A stretch of DNA of 64,000 nt from Zelopaecilomyces penicillatus (taxonomy: Eukaryota; Ascomycota; Sordariomycetes; Hypocreales; Pseudodiploosporaceae): assembly GCA_005765155.1 (NCBI GenBank), contig VCCP01000005.1, positions 558,001 to 622,000 on the forward strand, in the 5' to 3' direction. The translations under genes and the position numbers were made by a program. Under the pieces are notes generated by a model that saw nothing but the letters and a program-made list of their open reading frames with translations, was not told the DNA's origin and made no database searches. This document shows positions 22,017-33,555 of the stretch, in pieces; position 1 is the first letter of the stretch, and every line of letters starts with the position of its first letter.

Positions 22017-24687
22017 CTGAATGCAACTTCAAGGACCTTGCCGGGTCTCGGTAGTCGTGCATGCATGGTGCGTACAAGGCACCAGCCCCCATCCGAGCGA
22101 AAACAGGGCTATTCTTCTCACTCACTCGTACTCTTTGCTTACTCTCTCAAGTATGGCTAACGTATAAATAAGGTCATAGTAAGTCCCGGACTTGCTGTAA
22201 CGTTGCAAAACCTGTGCAACGTTGTGAGGCCCGGCGTTTGGAGCATGCAGCAGGACCTTTGTCTCCCGACGGGTTGAGGCCATGGCAACTGGAATACCGA
22301 GGCTGGGGTTTGTACTTTGCATGAGAATATCATGAGCCGGTGGCTAGTTTCGTCGGAGATGTTTCTGCCCAGGCCATTGAGGTTCTTTAATTACTTCTCA
22401 AGGCTTGTGATTCTCTAAGATTTTTGATTTTTTTAAAACAGTTCGTCTAGGTGCTGTTTCAATCGCAAATGCTACCATATCGCGACCAAAATGGCGTTGT
22501 TTGGAGTTGCATCAAGCCGTGATTACCCCAATCACTTCATGCTCCTATAGGATCGACGTTTCTCTCAGTTCATATTTTACGATAGAGTTCTTCCTCATCA
22601 GGGTTCTTTCCCCAACCAAGCGTAAAATTGGGGTACAGACAAAACGCAAATGCATTCATTGGCGATAGTAACCATCCTCCCCCTCCCTCTGCTCCGGATA
22701 AGCGGGAACTATCCCGAGAAGGACCCAAAGACCCTGTTGCCACGGTGCTACTCATTCACCTCTCTCGGCCGGTGCTTCATAGGCGCAAATCAATGCCTCT
22801 ACTACGTACAGGCTTGTTTTGGGGTGCCTGGAAAGGACTTGGGCCAGTCCAAGCTGGGCTGTCCAATGATGCGGCCTAGTTTCTGCATTGATCGCCAAGC
22901 ATCGGCTCAAGATCCCGGGACCTGATGCAACATCGGTATCCTCATGTCCCACCAAGCCTCCCGTTAGCACTGCCGTATTGGCGCAGTCGATCAATCGCCT
23001 AGACGGACTGGGCATCTCGTTTTGTTTTCTTGGCTTTTCTCCACCCTTCGCTTGCGGCCCCGCAGATCCAACCGCCGATGTGAGAAGTCCGCTGGGCTTG
23101 GCTTGAAAGTCATGAAAGCTTGATGACACGACGACACGGGAGGACGAGGAGGTCATTGTAACGCGGAGAAGGTGGACATTTCGAGACATCGTGGCTGTGA
23201 GTCTGTTGGAGGTAATATGGGATATAATGCGCTCTCTGCACGAAGTTGAGGGTGTGCTCTCATGCCAGGGACAGGCCATTGTTAAGATGAACTCCAGAGT
23301 CTAGAAGCTTATGCGAACAAAGGACTCACAGTCATAGAGCTGCGATTTAAGTTGCATGCATTTATGCATTGGTAAGTGAACGCCGTGTTTTCCGCCCCTG
23401 GCTTACAGCCTCAGTGTTCCATTTCGTCTCAACAATAAATGCAAGTTCAGCCATTGAGCACTGAGTCGGCCGCATCTCCCCCGTCTTTTTTGTCCCCGAT
23501 TATATGCCAACTTTCACAGAGTTTACTTAATCGTCGCGTCAGCCAAGACTTGAGAAGCCCATCACATGGGCGGTTGCGAATGGACTTTTTGCTGCAGGAA
23601 GAAACGGCGAACAAACAGAAATTATCTCAGCATCTTATTGCCTTCCAGGCGTGGCGAATGCAACAATCCCATCGTATGTCACCAAGGTTACCTACGCAGA
23701 GCCATTTCTAGCCGTGGATGCTCGTCTCCGGAGAACTTGTTGCGCACATCTCCGGATGTCTTTTTTTTTCTTCATCACTACAAACACAATCTAAGATGTT
23801 TCTATATCAAAAGTCTTGGTGGACTTGATCCACTTGAACGTGACGTGTGTAGTAACTACTGCTCGGCTAAGACGCACCTCTAGACAGAGCTGCCTTTGAA
23901 AGCTTAGCTTGCATTTGTCCAGCGTTCGTGAACGGTTCGAGAATTAAGGTATTCAAACATGAACGCTTCCCATCACTTGTGGACCAAGGGCTCTACTTTT
24001 CGCAGCATTGTAGTATTCCAAGGTTACTTGATCGACTGATCATCATACTACTTGATATCCGGGCAGCTGGGAGCTCTCACCCTCCATCTTGTTTCGAGTC
24101 CCTGCATACTTACAACATTCTTCGTACTTGAGCAAGATAAAAAGAAAACGTGGCGGAGTTGTGGGTGTAAGTGAGCTTATTACCGCTCCAATAGGGCTTA
24201 AGGCAAATGCCGCTTTGAACCTGAATGCGACGTCGCCATTGCAACCACGGAGGATAACAGGCGGAGTATAGAACTTTAATTGCGTGAAGATCATCTAACA
24301 AAACTGGAAGCTCGCTTGGATCCCCTCCCCGCCTTTGATCCCCGCAAACAGGCAGAGCTGTTTCCCCGCGTGCCTTGCAAGTTGCAATGGAGGTGTGGTG
24401 TTGATTCGGGGGTGACTGAATCGGGAGACTCGGTCCAAATCCCCTCTGTTTTCGGCCGCTGCAACCTATTATCTAATGACATGTGCATCTAAAGAGTTGT
24501 TTGTCCGCATCCAAGCACTGGACTGACCTCACAGTGACCGGAGAACAAACTACAAATCAAGTTTGGTTGACAGGATGCATACCAGGTGGAATACATCAGT
24601 GCTGAGGGCCCCGACCCCGGCTCTTCTTTTGCCTCAACTTCATGTCGCTTTGCCGGCAATCAGTATAGTCCCCCAAATCCCTCCAAG
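21558..24687. promoter_or_regulatory. Large divergent spacer between the alpha- and beta-galactosidase genes
   Basis: This 3.1-kb interval separates two divergently transcribed secreted galactosidases and so contains both promoters. A compound (CA)n(GA)n microsatellite is at about 21981-22016 and a T run at 21607-21622. Open frames up to 175 codons on the minus strand (22752-23279) have no recognisable domain and composition unlike the flanking genes, so I do not call them. Confidence 0.45.
21981..22016. repeat. Compound (CA)n(GA)n microsatellite
   Basis: About nine CA units run directly into about eight GA units in the spacer between the galactosidase genes. Confidence 0.9.
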
Positions 24688-26613
24688 ATGAGAGGCTTCA
24701 ACTCTGTGGCGAGTGTGGCCGTACTCATTTCGGCATTCATCTCAACTGTGTTTGCACACCCATCAAACTTCACCTACAACCGACATGAATTCCTCCTCAA
24801 TGGAGACACCTATCAAATGATTGGTGGTCAAATGGACCCCCAGCGCATTCCTCGTCCCTACTGGCGTCAACGGCTCCAGATGGCGCGCGCAATGGGTCTA
24901 AACACCATATTCACCTACATCTTCTGGAACAACCTTGAGCCCAGCCCGGGACAATGGGATTTCTCAGATCGCAACGATATTGCTGCGTTCTTTCGGATAG
25001 CGCAGCAGGAGGGCCTTAATGTCGTGCTTAGACCTGGTCCGTACATTTGCGGAGAGCGGGAATGGGGTGGCTTCCCAGCCTGGCTGAGCGAGATTCCGGG
25101 CATGGCAGTGCGACAAAATAATGGCCCGTTTCTTGATGCGTCAAAGAAGTACATCGACCGTCTCGGAGAGGAACTAAGGGGCTTGCAAGTCACAAATGGG
25201 GGGCCAATCTTGATGGTGCAGCTGGAGAATGAATATGGAAGCTTCGGCAAAGACAAGCAATATCTCTCTGCTATGGCCAACATGCTGAGAGATAACTTTG
25301 ACATCTTTCTTTACACCAACGATGGTGGCGGAGAGAGCTACCTGCTTGGCGGATATCTCCCTGGCATACTCGCGGTCATTGATGGAGATCCCAAGGTGGG
25401 CTTTGCGGCTCGCGACAAGTACATCACTGATCCCACCTGTTTGGGGCCGCAACTGGACGGAGAGTATTACATCACTTGGATAGACAACTGGGCCAGCAAC
25501 TCTTCACACCATTACACTTCTGGGAATGTCCAGGCCACAGAGAAAGCGCTAAGCGATCTTGACTGGATCCTGGCAGGCAATAATTCATTCGCCATTTACA
25601 TGTTCCACGGCGGCACCAACTGGGGATTTGAGAACGGTGGCATCTGGGGCAACGGTTTCCTTATGGCCGTGACCTCCAGCTATGACTATGGTGCACCACT
25701 AGATGAGAGTGGTAGACCAACACAAGTCTACCACCAAATTCGGGACCTCATCTCAAAGTACGTTCCTAAAGGAAGCATCCCCGAAATCCCAAACACTCCG
25801 AGTTTAGTAGAGATCCCTCAATTCTCGCTTGAACCAGTTCGAGGTGTCTTTGAACACCTAGAAGATCACCGCAAGATTGAATCACGTTTCCCAAAGCACA
25901 TGGAGGCTCTGGGTCAATCGTACGGTTTTGTCATGTACGAGCACATCGTCACTGAAGATCATAATGGCAAAATCTTCCCAGGGGATAAGCCACGCGATCG
26001 TGTTATTGCGTACGTCAATGGGGCACGCGTTGGGGTGATTGACAGCACATATGCTGCGCCGGCGACTGTTGAAGTGGCTTTGAAGAAAGGCGACAAAGTT
26101 CAATTGCTTGTAGAAAACCTAGGCCGAGTTGACTTCAACCAACCCCTAAAAGAACAACGAAAGGGTGTCATTGGCAACGTTACCATCGGCGACAGCGGCG
26201 CTTTGGAGGGCTGGTCTATGTACTCTATGCCGCTGGACAAGCTCCCCTCAGGTGCTGCATCTGGAAACGATAAATACGAAGTTAAGAAGAACGGATCGCC
26301 AGCGTTTTACAGAGGCTCTTTCAAGCTTCCAGCTGCGGCGAAGACGGATCTAAGCGGGGATACATTCCTTGAGCTTCCGCTTGGGGTCAAGGGTGTTGCT
26401 TGGGTCAATGGCATAATGCTGGGAAGGTACTGGGCAGTAGGGCCCCAACAAAGTCTTTATGTGCCTGGTTGTTACCTCCATAGTAACGGGAGGCAGAACG
26501 AGGTTGTCGTGCTGGAACTTGAGCCGCAGCCAGGGGTTCAACTCCAGGCAAAGGGGATTGCAGTACGGGAATGGTCGAACAAACCAGACCCAGATACGCC
26601 AAAGAGTAACTAG
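24688..26613 (+). CDS. Secreted GH35 beta-galactosidase
   Basis: A single exon; the start at 24688 gives 641 aa. The frame is open to an ATG at 24586, but the downstream Met begins a clean signal peptide (MRGFNSVASVAVLISAFISTVFA), so I chose it. The catalytic barrel holds GGQMDPQRIPRPYW, TYIFWNNLEP, RPGPYICGEREWGGFPAWL, the acid/base Glu182 in QLENEYGSF and the nucleophile Glu259 in DGEYYITWIDNW. MFHGGTNWGFENGG and SSYDYGAPLDESG follow, and the C-terminal third contains jelly-roll segments ending with GVAWVNGIMLGRYWAVGPQQSLYVPG. GH35 enzymes remove terminal beta-galactose from galactans and oligosaccharides. At 641 aa it belongs to the shorter GH35 form, not the roughly 1000-aa five-domain fungal LacA type. 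It likely complements the alpha-galactosidase outside the cell. Confidence 0.94.
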   Translation: MRGFNSVASVAVLISAFISTVFAHPSNFTYNRHEFLLNGDTYQMIGGQMDPQRIPRPYWRQRLQMARAMGLNTIFTYIFWNNLEPSPGQWDFSDRNDIAAFFRIAQQEGLNVVLRPGPYICGEREWGGFPAWLSEIPGMAVRQNNGPFLDASKKYIDRLGEELRGLQVTNGGPILMVQLENEYGSFGKDKQYLSAMANMLRDNFDIFLYTNDGGGESYLLGGYLPGILAVIDGDPKVGFAARDKYITDPTCLGPQLDGEYYITWIDNWASNSSHHYTSGNVQATEKALSDLDWILAGNNSFAIYMFHGGTNWGFENGGIWGNGFLMAVTSSYDYGAPLDESGRPTQVYHQIRDLISKYVPKGSIPEIPNTPSLVEIPQFSLEPVRGVFEHLEDHRKIESRFPKHMEALGQSYGFVMYEHIVTEDHNGKIFPGDKPRDRVIAYVNGARVGVIDSTYAAPATVEVALKKGDKVQLLVENLGRVDFNQPLKEQRKGVIGNVTIGDSGALEGWSMYSMPLDKLPSGAASGNDKYEVKKNGSPAFYRGSFKLPAAAKTDLSGDTFLELPLGVKGVAWVNGIMLGRYWAVGPQQSLYVPGCYLHSNGRQNEVVVLELEPQPGVQLQAKGIAVREWSNKPDPDTPKSN

Positions 26614-27035
26614 TTGTTATTGGCTTAGGAATCACCAATAACCATGTACATGCTAACTATTTGTTTGTGAAGTCATTATTTCTCATCAATGTTTTGATAC
26701 TATGTAGTGCAAGAGTGAAATGACGTGTTTATGGTAGATGTAGCTTTACTTGAGCGACCTGGTGAGTACCAGCAAGATGTATGTCACTAGAACAACTTGC
26801 CAGTAACAATACTCCATCATCTGTCATGTGTGCATATGCAACCACATCAAATGCAGCCTCACAATACGATGTACAATGGTTTGATAGGTTGACCCTGCGG
26901 GGTAGACAAGGTCATTGTCAATGGCCATTTTGACTCTCACGACAAACACATTTGAACTCTTCAAATGAATATCAATACTACCACTGCTTTTCTCTTCATG
27001 ACTGCATGTAATCGTTCAATAGTGACAAATTTCCC
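26614..27035. other. Intergenic spacer
   Basis: A 422-bp interval between the beta-galactosidase and the deaminase-domain gene, both on the plus strand. I see nothing beyond 3' and 5' flanking sequence. Confidence 0.5.
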
Positions 27036-29053
27036 TTGGAGAATCCCTCAATGGGAAGTTCAACCGTCAAATGCGCTGAGAGCATCGCTCTTCTCCATCT
27101 TCTGCATTCGGTGCCCTCCAAACCATTCTCTAATCCGTCAACATGCCCACAAAGTCATAGTACCAATAAATATTCTCTATCATTCGAGGCCGAACGGGAA
27201 CTAGCCGGTACGCTGGCGTTTCTTTCTAGCATAAAGGACGAGCCTAAGCGTATACCAGCAGTGTGTTTGCACGAGGATACGGAAACTACAAGCTTGAACG
27301 TCCTAGTTGCGGTCAATGAGGCTAAGCATCACGATGGTCTTCAAGCTTTGAATGCGATAAAATTAGGTTTCGAGAACATTTTCTTGTTGCTCTCCAAAGC
27401 CTCACAGAGTAAGTAGAAGCATATGGCTGGGCTTGCTGTATAAAACTGACAGGTAGATAAGATCAAAATGTTCATGGCGATGTCTTTGATGCCATCATTG
27501 TGATGTGCTCTCAGAAGATTCTCAGCCGCCTACGCCTCGTCTGTGTTAAGAGAAAGCGGGATAGAAAGCCGCTGAAGCCGCTGCTTCAAGATACCACACG
27601 TTTGCTCTCCCAGCTTTCCAAACCACTCGAAAAGAGTCTGAAAGAGTTAATCGGACTTGTCGACTCATGGTCAAAACACCAAACACCGAAACGATTGGGT
27701 GATGTTGTGGAAGGAGTCTATCGACTATCAAAAGCAGGCGACCTCCCACGTTTGATCAACTCTATGACAAACAGCCAAATGGATCCAAGTTGCAAGAGTA
27801 ATCTCTTGAATATCATCAAAAAGGTATCAAGATATCGAGAAGCTACCCTATATTTATGCCACATGGCAAAGAAAAACGACTCTGTCAGTAATATGAAGGT
27901 AGTTTTGGTGAGCCTTCCGCAAAGTGCGTTCCACCTGGTACCACCTACACAATCCAACCCAACACTATTGTCCACTTTGGACAGAATGCACCTGGCAAAG
28001 ACTCCAGAGGAGGTAAAGCAGCTCTGCCATCTACTCGAAAGCACTGAATTAAAAGCAAGTGAAAGATTTGCTGGCCATATGGGAAAGGCATTAACCGAAG
28101 CAAAGATTCACGCAGAAGTGCAACTCATCTTTTACTGCGACACAAACCGGTTGCTTCCCCCACCTCGGGTCGTTTGCTCGAGTAAAGATGCTTGTTTCCT
28201 TTGCAACACGTTCATTCTAATGCATGGGAGATTTCATACACCACGATGCCATGCCAAAATATACACGGGATGGCGACTACCTGCATTTCCAGATCAAAAT
28301 GGGATGGAAAATCAACTTACCAAAACGCTAGACGCTTACATTAGTACTGGCATCAAGCATCTTCGTTCTAGCAAAAAGAGAATTGTTCACCCGGACCCTA
28401 ACGAGAGTACGGTTTTGACACTCTTGGGTTCGACATCAACCTTGAATACATTGAATAGGAACTGCATGCGTAGTAGAATCGGTTCGCAAACTCCGTCTAC
28501 GCTTTCAACTTCGCGGCTAGTGCGAATCACACAAGAAGCAGCCGAACTAGTTGCAGAGCCAAGTCCAGCGTCTACTATAGTTCAATTGAACAAGAAAATA
28601 AACAAATATATAGAGGACAGAAACAAAACAGAGGCTCGGCCAGCTACCACTGACCATCCTGAGCTTAAGCTACATACCACACCATATCCAGCTGAAGTTA
28701 CCGCTTTAACACAGGGCCAAGTCTTCTCAAGCGTAATAAAGCCCAATAGCTCATCGAAATTCCATGAGGCATCTCCACTAAAAATCAGAGTCGAGTATGC
28801 CTCCAAAGCTATACCTAACGAAAAGCCACATACCCAGAGGAGGGTACTCAGCTACCACATGGAATGGCTAAGCCTTAAGGACGCCGAAATGGTACCCAAC
28901 CGGAAAAACGTTCGAATTGTTGATGCAGACTTATTAGGCGATGAAATCACACTGACAGAGCAGGATATCAAAGGATTGTACATCAAAGCAGGTGGAACGT
29001 GGATGAAGATTCGTCTAGTTAGGAAGACGGACACAATTGAGGGTAACAATTGA
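27036..29053 (+). CDS. OTT_1508-like deaminase-domain protein, 2 exons
   Basis: Exons 27036-27408 and 27462-29053 give 654 aa; the 53-bp intron uses the acceptor ATAAG at 27461, and an earlier acceptor (at 27452) would run into a stop. Residues about 1-320 are helical and unfamiliar. The zinc-binding core of a cytidine-deaminase-like fold follows: H341-A-E343 in KIHAEVQLIFYCD and C369-FL-C372 in SSKDACFLCNTF. His, Glu and both Cys are intact, so the site could be active. This HAE plus CxxC layout and the HGRFHTPRCHAKIYTGWRLP segment match the fungal OTT_1508-type family (Pfam PF14441), whose substrates are unknown. The last 250 residues are polar, with no signal or membrane segment. It lies in a run of accessory genes (APH kinase, HExxH protein, HET protein), which hints at conflict or recognition roles (inference). 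Confidence 0.8.
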
Positions 29054-29376
29054 CGTCAATGAGACTGTCATCAATCTTGTTTACGGCAAATGGCATATGA
29101 GCGTGGCAGTTCTCGTATTTTTAGTGATGGTGCTTGCTCTATTATGTATCGTTTTTCTACGACACAACTCGTATTGCCTGCCGTGTGAAGTTGGCTGCTT
29201 GTTCACATGACTGCAGCCTTGATGAGTCACCGGCAACTTGTGGCCAGAGTGCTAAGGAGCTCATGTGTTGTAACGGAAACATCAATCTACAAAGTGACGA
29301 TTTAATTTATTTTCAAGCCCTTGATCCTCATCTAGTTCAGCATCTTTCAATTTCACCCATTCCTCATCTCCTCACT
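29054..29376. other. Spacer and promoter of the APH-family gene
   Basis: A 323-bp interval. The frame upstream of 29377 stays open to 29134, but that extension has no family resemblance, so I treat it as leader. Confidence 0.4.
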
Positions 29377-30648
29377 ATGGCATCGCTCGACACAGCTCGA
29401 CCTCAGACACCACCTCATCACCCTATCTATGGTGTCCACATGCCTGATGATGCCATCAGAAACATCGTCAACACCGTCTTTCCACACTCAAAATTGCATT
29501 CAATCGAACAACTTCCATCAGGGAAATCTTATAACAACAGAGTATACTTCATCAGTATCACTCAAGCAAACAGCCCCCAAAAACAAGACTTTGTGATCAA
29601 AGTGAACGGACGATTCTTTGGTAGCAACAAAATCGAAAACGAAGTGGCATCTTTGCGTCTCCTCGAGGCTTTCTGTCCGAATGTCCCAGCACCAAAGGTC
29701 ATTGCATGGTCCATCGACGGCGTTGAAATTACAACCACATCGCCTAGTGTAGACTCGCCTGCAACCATCAGATGTCCAGTCCACCAAGATATTCCCCTAA
29801 CATATGGAGGGTGGATAATCATGTCACGGGTTCCTGGAGAACCTATCTCGAATTTGGACTTGGATGAGACTACAATGGAGGACATTGCACGCCAGTTGGC
29901 TGATATCGCGACGAGTTGGCGCCGTGATATTCCGCGTCAAAGATATTGCGGTAACTCATGCTTGCGACTTGAAAAACATCAAGAGAGTGCGGATATTACA
30001 CTTGAAGCTGGTCATAGCCATGGCAGTACCGAGATTCTGATTCGGGGCATTTTGATGGACGAAATCATGCCAACTGCTCCCGCCATCCCAAGTCTGGCTG
30101 ATTACTACAGAGTTAGGATAGAGAAAAAGCTGGAGGGCCTCAAATCTTCAAAAACATTCGCGCCAAACCATGGTCTGGTCCCGATTGTCCAAGGATTTCT
30201 TGAAAAAGACTTTTCCCACCTTCTGCTCGACAGTGCGCTTGAGCTCACAAGCCCTGGAGATCGCAAATTCACCTTCACTCACTACGACCTATCACCTCGA
30301 AACGTCCTAGTCACTGGCCAGCCACCCCAAATCACCGGCATTGTTGACTTTGAGTTCTCGGGGTTCTTCTCACCCATCGAAGAGTTTCTCAACGACTCGG
30401 TTGGAAATGATGGGGACTGGGATAAAACGACCTACGATGCGTATCTAGAGAGGTTGGACCAGAACGGCATCTGCACGCCTGGTAAAAGCTTCGAGGAGAA
30501 GTTTTGGGAGCAGAGTCTGGCGCTGGAAAAGTTGGTGGAGAACATTGCGCCGTGGTGGCTTCCTGGGGACCACAAAGGTGATAAGCTGGAAGAAGAACTC
30601 AAAAAGGCTGAGCGTGAGGTCAAGAAGGCGATTGAAGCGCTCAGTTAA
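29377..30648 (+). CDS. Aminoglycoside phosphotransferase (APH)-fold kinase
   Basis: A single exon of 423 aa from the ATG at 29377, 81 codons downstream of the first ATG in the open frame; the upstream part is Cys-rich and unlike the family. The kinase-like fold shows IEQLPSGKSYNNRVYFI (a Gly-containing nucleotide loop), QDFVIKVNG (the ATP-contacting Lys), THYDLSPRNVLV (catalytic loop HxDxxxxN) and GIVDFEFSG (metal-binding D-F-E). Fungal members of this family (PF01636) are numerous and mostly uncharacterised; few if any act on aminoglycosides, and small metabolites, choline-like compounds or proteins are possible substrates. Length is typical. Intracellular, with a Lys/Glu-rich C-terminal helix. 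Confidence 0.85.
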   Translation: MASLDTARPQTPPHHPIYGVHMPDDAIRNIVNTVFPHSKLHSIEQLPSGKSYNNRVYFISITQANSPQKQDFVIKVNGRFFGSNKIENEVASLRLLEAFCPNVPAPKVIAWSIDGVEITTTSPSVDSPATIRCPVHQDIPLTYGGWIIMSRVPGEPISNLDLDETTMEDIARQLADIATSWRRDIPRQRYCGNSCLRLEKHQESADITLEAGHSHGSTEILIRGILMDEIMPTAPAIPSLADYYRVRIEKKLEGLKSSKTFAPNHGLVPIVQGFLEKDFSHLLLDSALELTSPGDRKFTFTHYDLSPRNVLVTGQPPQITGIVDFEFSGFFSPIEEFLNDSVGNDGDWDKTTYDAYLERLDQNGICTPGKSFEEKFWEQSLALEKLVENIAPWWLPGDHKGDKLEEELKKAEREVKKAIEALS

Positions 30649-31025
30649 ACTCCCATGTTTTAAGTCCACAATGGTCAATAGATTATAGCTTTAGTTAGTA
30701 AAGCATATATCAAATAATATTTCATTGCCATGAGCTAATCTGTGCAAGAGCTAAATGCAAAGACATTAGACCCTCTGCATTGTGGCGTGTTAGACAAGTT
30801 CAATAATGATAAGCCAAATCCAAGAAATGTCGGTCCCTAATTGGCTTTTGGATTTCGAAAAAGCACTCAATTTACTAGTTTAGATACAAACAAAAGAGAT
30901 GGCCAAAGACCAAAAAACAAACAAAGACAAAACATAAAAAGCACACCAATAATAGCACAGGATTTGCTGTTATTAGTTTTCCAGAAACCCCAGTAATAAG
31001 ATTCGGTTTTAGACCTTCCATAAGT
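30649..31025. other. Convergent intergenic spacer
   Basis: A 377-bp AT-rich interval between the 3' ends of the APH-family gene (+) and the HExxH gene (-). I see nothing but 3' UTR-like sequence. Confidence 0.5.
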
Positions 31026-32334
31026 TTATAAAAACATGGGGAATAGGGCAATAGTCAGAATTTCCGCCAATACAAGTCCCCCAATTCTATAAACGGGCAA
31101 AGAATTGATTTGTTCAAACCACTCCGACAAGTCCTCACGGAAATCAGCCTTACCTAGTTGGGGCCGGACATTTTCCATAGTTATCGCCTTTGGGCCAATA
31201 TTGAAAGGTATAGACGGGCTGCCATTCTTCCCGGTCTTCTTGGGCGGAAAAGAGAAATCTAGATTCTGATCAGCATATATTCTTGCAGTAATATTTGGGG
31301 AGCTTCGTGTTCTACCTCTCGCAATGAAGCTTCTTATCCATCTTTGGTCCAAGGCAAATGCCTGACCACCCCTTACTAATGAGCAAAGAATGCCAGCCTG
31401 AAAACCATCTAATACATTTTTAGGATCATAGTAAGCCTGTGTGAGAAGACCCAATAGATGGCCTTCCCACGCCTTGCCAGACTCGCCATTTGGTGCGTTG
31501 GAGGAAATTCGAGCAGGGAAGATGACACGTGGTGGTGTCAGTCTATCGTCATCGCCTGTAAGAAAGCCAATGAATACGTGGACGAGCTCGTGTGCCATTG
31601 AAAGGCTCAGAAGAAACAGAAACTTCTCCCATTCTGTGGGGTCCTGCAGCCTGGCGGCTCCGATGGCATTATCTATAATCTGCAAAGAATAAGGCTTTAG
31701 TTCATATGTATGCAGACAAGAAAAAATGGATCTAAACTCTTGCGTACCTGCTTGTTGAGGCGAAAGACGACAGCCCATTTCGCGTCGTAGTCTTCCACAC
31801 TGCCAGTCCCATGATACCACACCACTCTTCTAGCTTCGCCCTCTCCTATGACGCGGTCACTGACAACGATATTTGGTGGATTAAAGCGGATTTTGCGGAG
31901 AAACAAGTCGATGAGGTTGAGCATTTCATCTGCGTTCTTCTCGAAGTCGTAGTCTTTGGTTACAGTCGACTTCCTACCCCGAGGTTTCCATCCTTTGCAG
32001 GATTCCACGCCGACTATGCCAGTGCAGCACGACCCTGTACAGTCTCCAATACCGATAGTGCGGTGTGTAGACAGAAAGCAACAATGCGGAATGTCTTACT
32101 TGACGTTGGAATTGGCGGGGTGTCACAAGGATCCAAATAGGACTGATCGAGCACTCGAAGGTTTGAGAGAACGTCTTGTCGACCATAGTCCGCGTTGCTT
32201 GCAGAGGCTTTTGCTGGAGCTTTTCCACGGGCTTTTGCTGAAGCTTTTCCTGAAGTCGAAGCCTTTGCAGGAGCCTTTGCAGGAGCCTTGGCTGGAGACT
32301 TCTTTTTCGAAGAACTGGAAAAAAGAAAAGACAT
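31026..32334 (-). CDS. Uncharacterised HExxH-motif protein with Lys/Ala/Pro repeat head and hydrophobic tail, 3 exons
   Basis: Exons on the minus strand: 32334-32100, 32013-31748 and 31679-31026, giving 384 aa. I do not recognise the family. After MSFLFSSSSKKK comes a run of imperfect KAPA/KAS repeats (about 13-45) made by short DNA repeats. Residues 168-201 lead to LSLSMAHELVHVFIGF, in which H197-E-L-V-H201 fits the zincin HExxH signature within a hydrophobic helix. A third ligand is not obvious; acidic residues in the following FLTGDDD are candidates only. The last 20 residues (GGLVLAEILTIALFPMFL) could be a tail anchor. There is no signal peptide. The basic head, protease-like core and C-terminal anchor suggest a membrane-tethered, cytosol-facing metallopeptidase (inference). 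Its neighbours are an APH kinase and an unknown gene. Confidence 0.65.
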
Positions 32335-33555
32335 GGTGTATATATGGCGGTAGAGAGGTGAAGTAATAACAGCTTGCCAATGAAGTTAGAAGCAAGACGC
32401 AATCGTTATGGTTCTAGGTAACGAACGAAAACAGATGGGACACTGTCTGAAGCTGTGAATAATGAGAACGAGCAATTAAGTTGTTATGTGTTTTGTCGAT
32501 GCGTCAGGATCCAGTCGACTTTTCGATGGTATTCCTTCTCTGTCTTGTAGTTTCTACTGAACTGGCAATTCAGATACGAAAATGTTGAAACAATGTGCAC
32601 CCAGTCTCCCATTTATAATATCACAGCTCTATGAGGATTACAATTAGAGTTAAAATGTGCTCCTATTTCTTATATTTTAAGTTATCTCATACTGGAAGAA
32701 GAACCGACTACGATTCTAAGAATTGTGGTTCTATGTTATTAGAAATAGAGTATATGAGTGCATATTCATAAAGTGCAACGCTGTTCGTGCCGTATTAAAG
32801 TTACTATGGGGACTATATAATACTCCATACAATCAATAGAACACAGCCACAAAGTATCAAGCATTAGATTCGGCTGGAACCGATAACAGCTATAGAAAAG
32901 GTAACGAGAGCGGTATCAATCTCTCAACACAAGTACTGAATTAACGGTGCTCCAATGTGTCAAGTCCGGCCACATCGCTTAGATCTATTTAGATATATAT
33001 TCCCTTTCTTCAATAATAAAGGTAGAGCGCTTCAAATCTGTATCATGTCATGAAGCCTTCTCTACACCTAGCTGCTCTTGCTCTGGCCCACGCTGGTGTA
33101 GACGGTAGCATAGCTCCCTGACATACTACATGCTATACCTGCTTCACATTTGCATGACCGCCCACTAAGCCTATAATAAAAAAAAGAGCTCACTCAAAGC
33201 TCCCTTGACCTTAAATTGAGTAGGATTCTGCGTTTAATGGTTGGCTGTCTGGCTGGCTGGCTTACACGACACGGTTGCACAACCACACGTGACAATTCGA
33301 TCAAACGAGCTGCGCCGTCAATCATAATTTGGATGTGTATGCACGGAATGAGGCGCGACTCCATTTAAGCTCCCTCCACCAAGTGACTTCAAACTCTAAT
33401 AGTTGTAAAACGTCTGCTCCGCTGTTGGCGGCCGTTCCTATTCTTCGCCTGACAACCCCTGTTAGTAGTAGTAAATGGCCTTCGTCCCGCGTGGTTCTTC
33501 ATCCACAAACTCTTCTCTTCTTCCAGCTACCTAAAACACTGACTGATTCATAGAA
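32335..33555. other. Divergent AT-rich spacer
   Basis: A 1.2-kb interval between the HExxH gene (-) and the next plus-strand gene. AT-rich, with a short GGCT repeat near 33240-33262. No supported coding region. Confidence 0.5.

Noticed and set aside
22752..23279. Minus-strand open frame of 175 codons in the galactosidase spacer
   Set aside because: No recognisable domain, composition unlike neighbours, overlapping frames on the other strand; not enough to call a gene.
24586..24687. Upstream start for the beta-galactosidase
   Set aside because: It would place 34 residues ahead of a clear signal peptide.
29134..29376. N-terminal extension of the APH-family protein by 81 residues
   Set aside because: The extension is Cys-rich and unlike APH proteins; the Met at 29377 gives a normal length.
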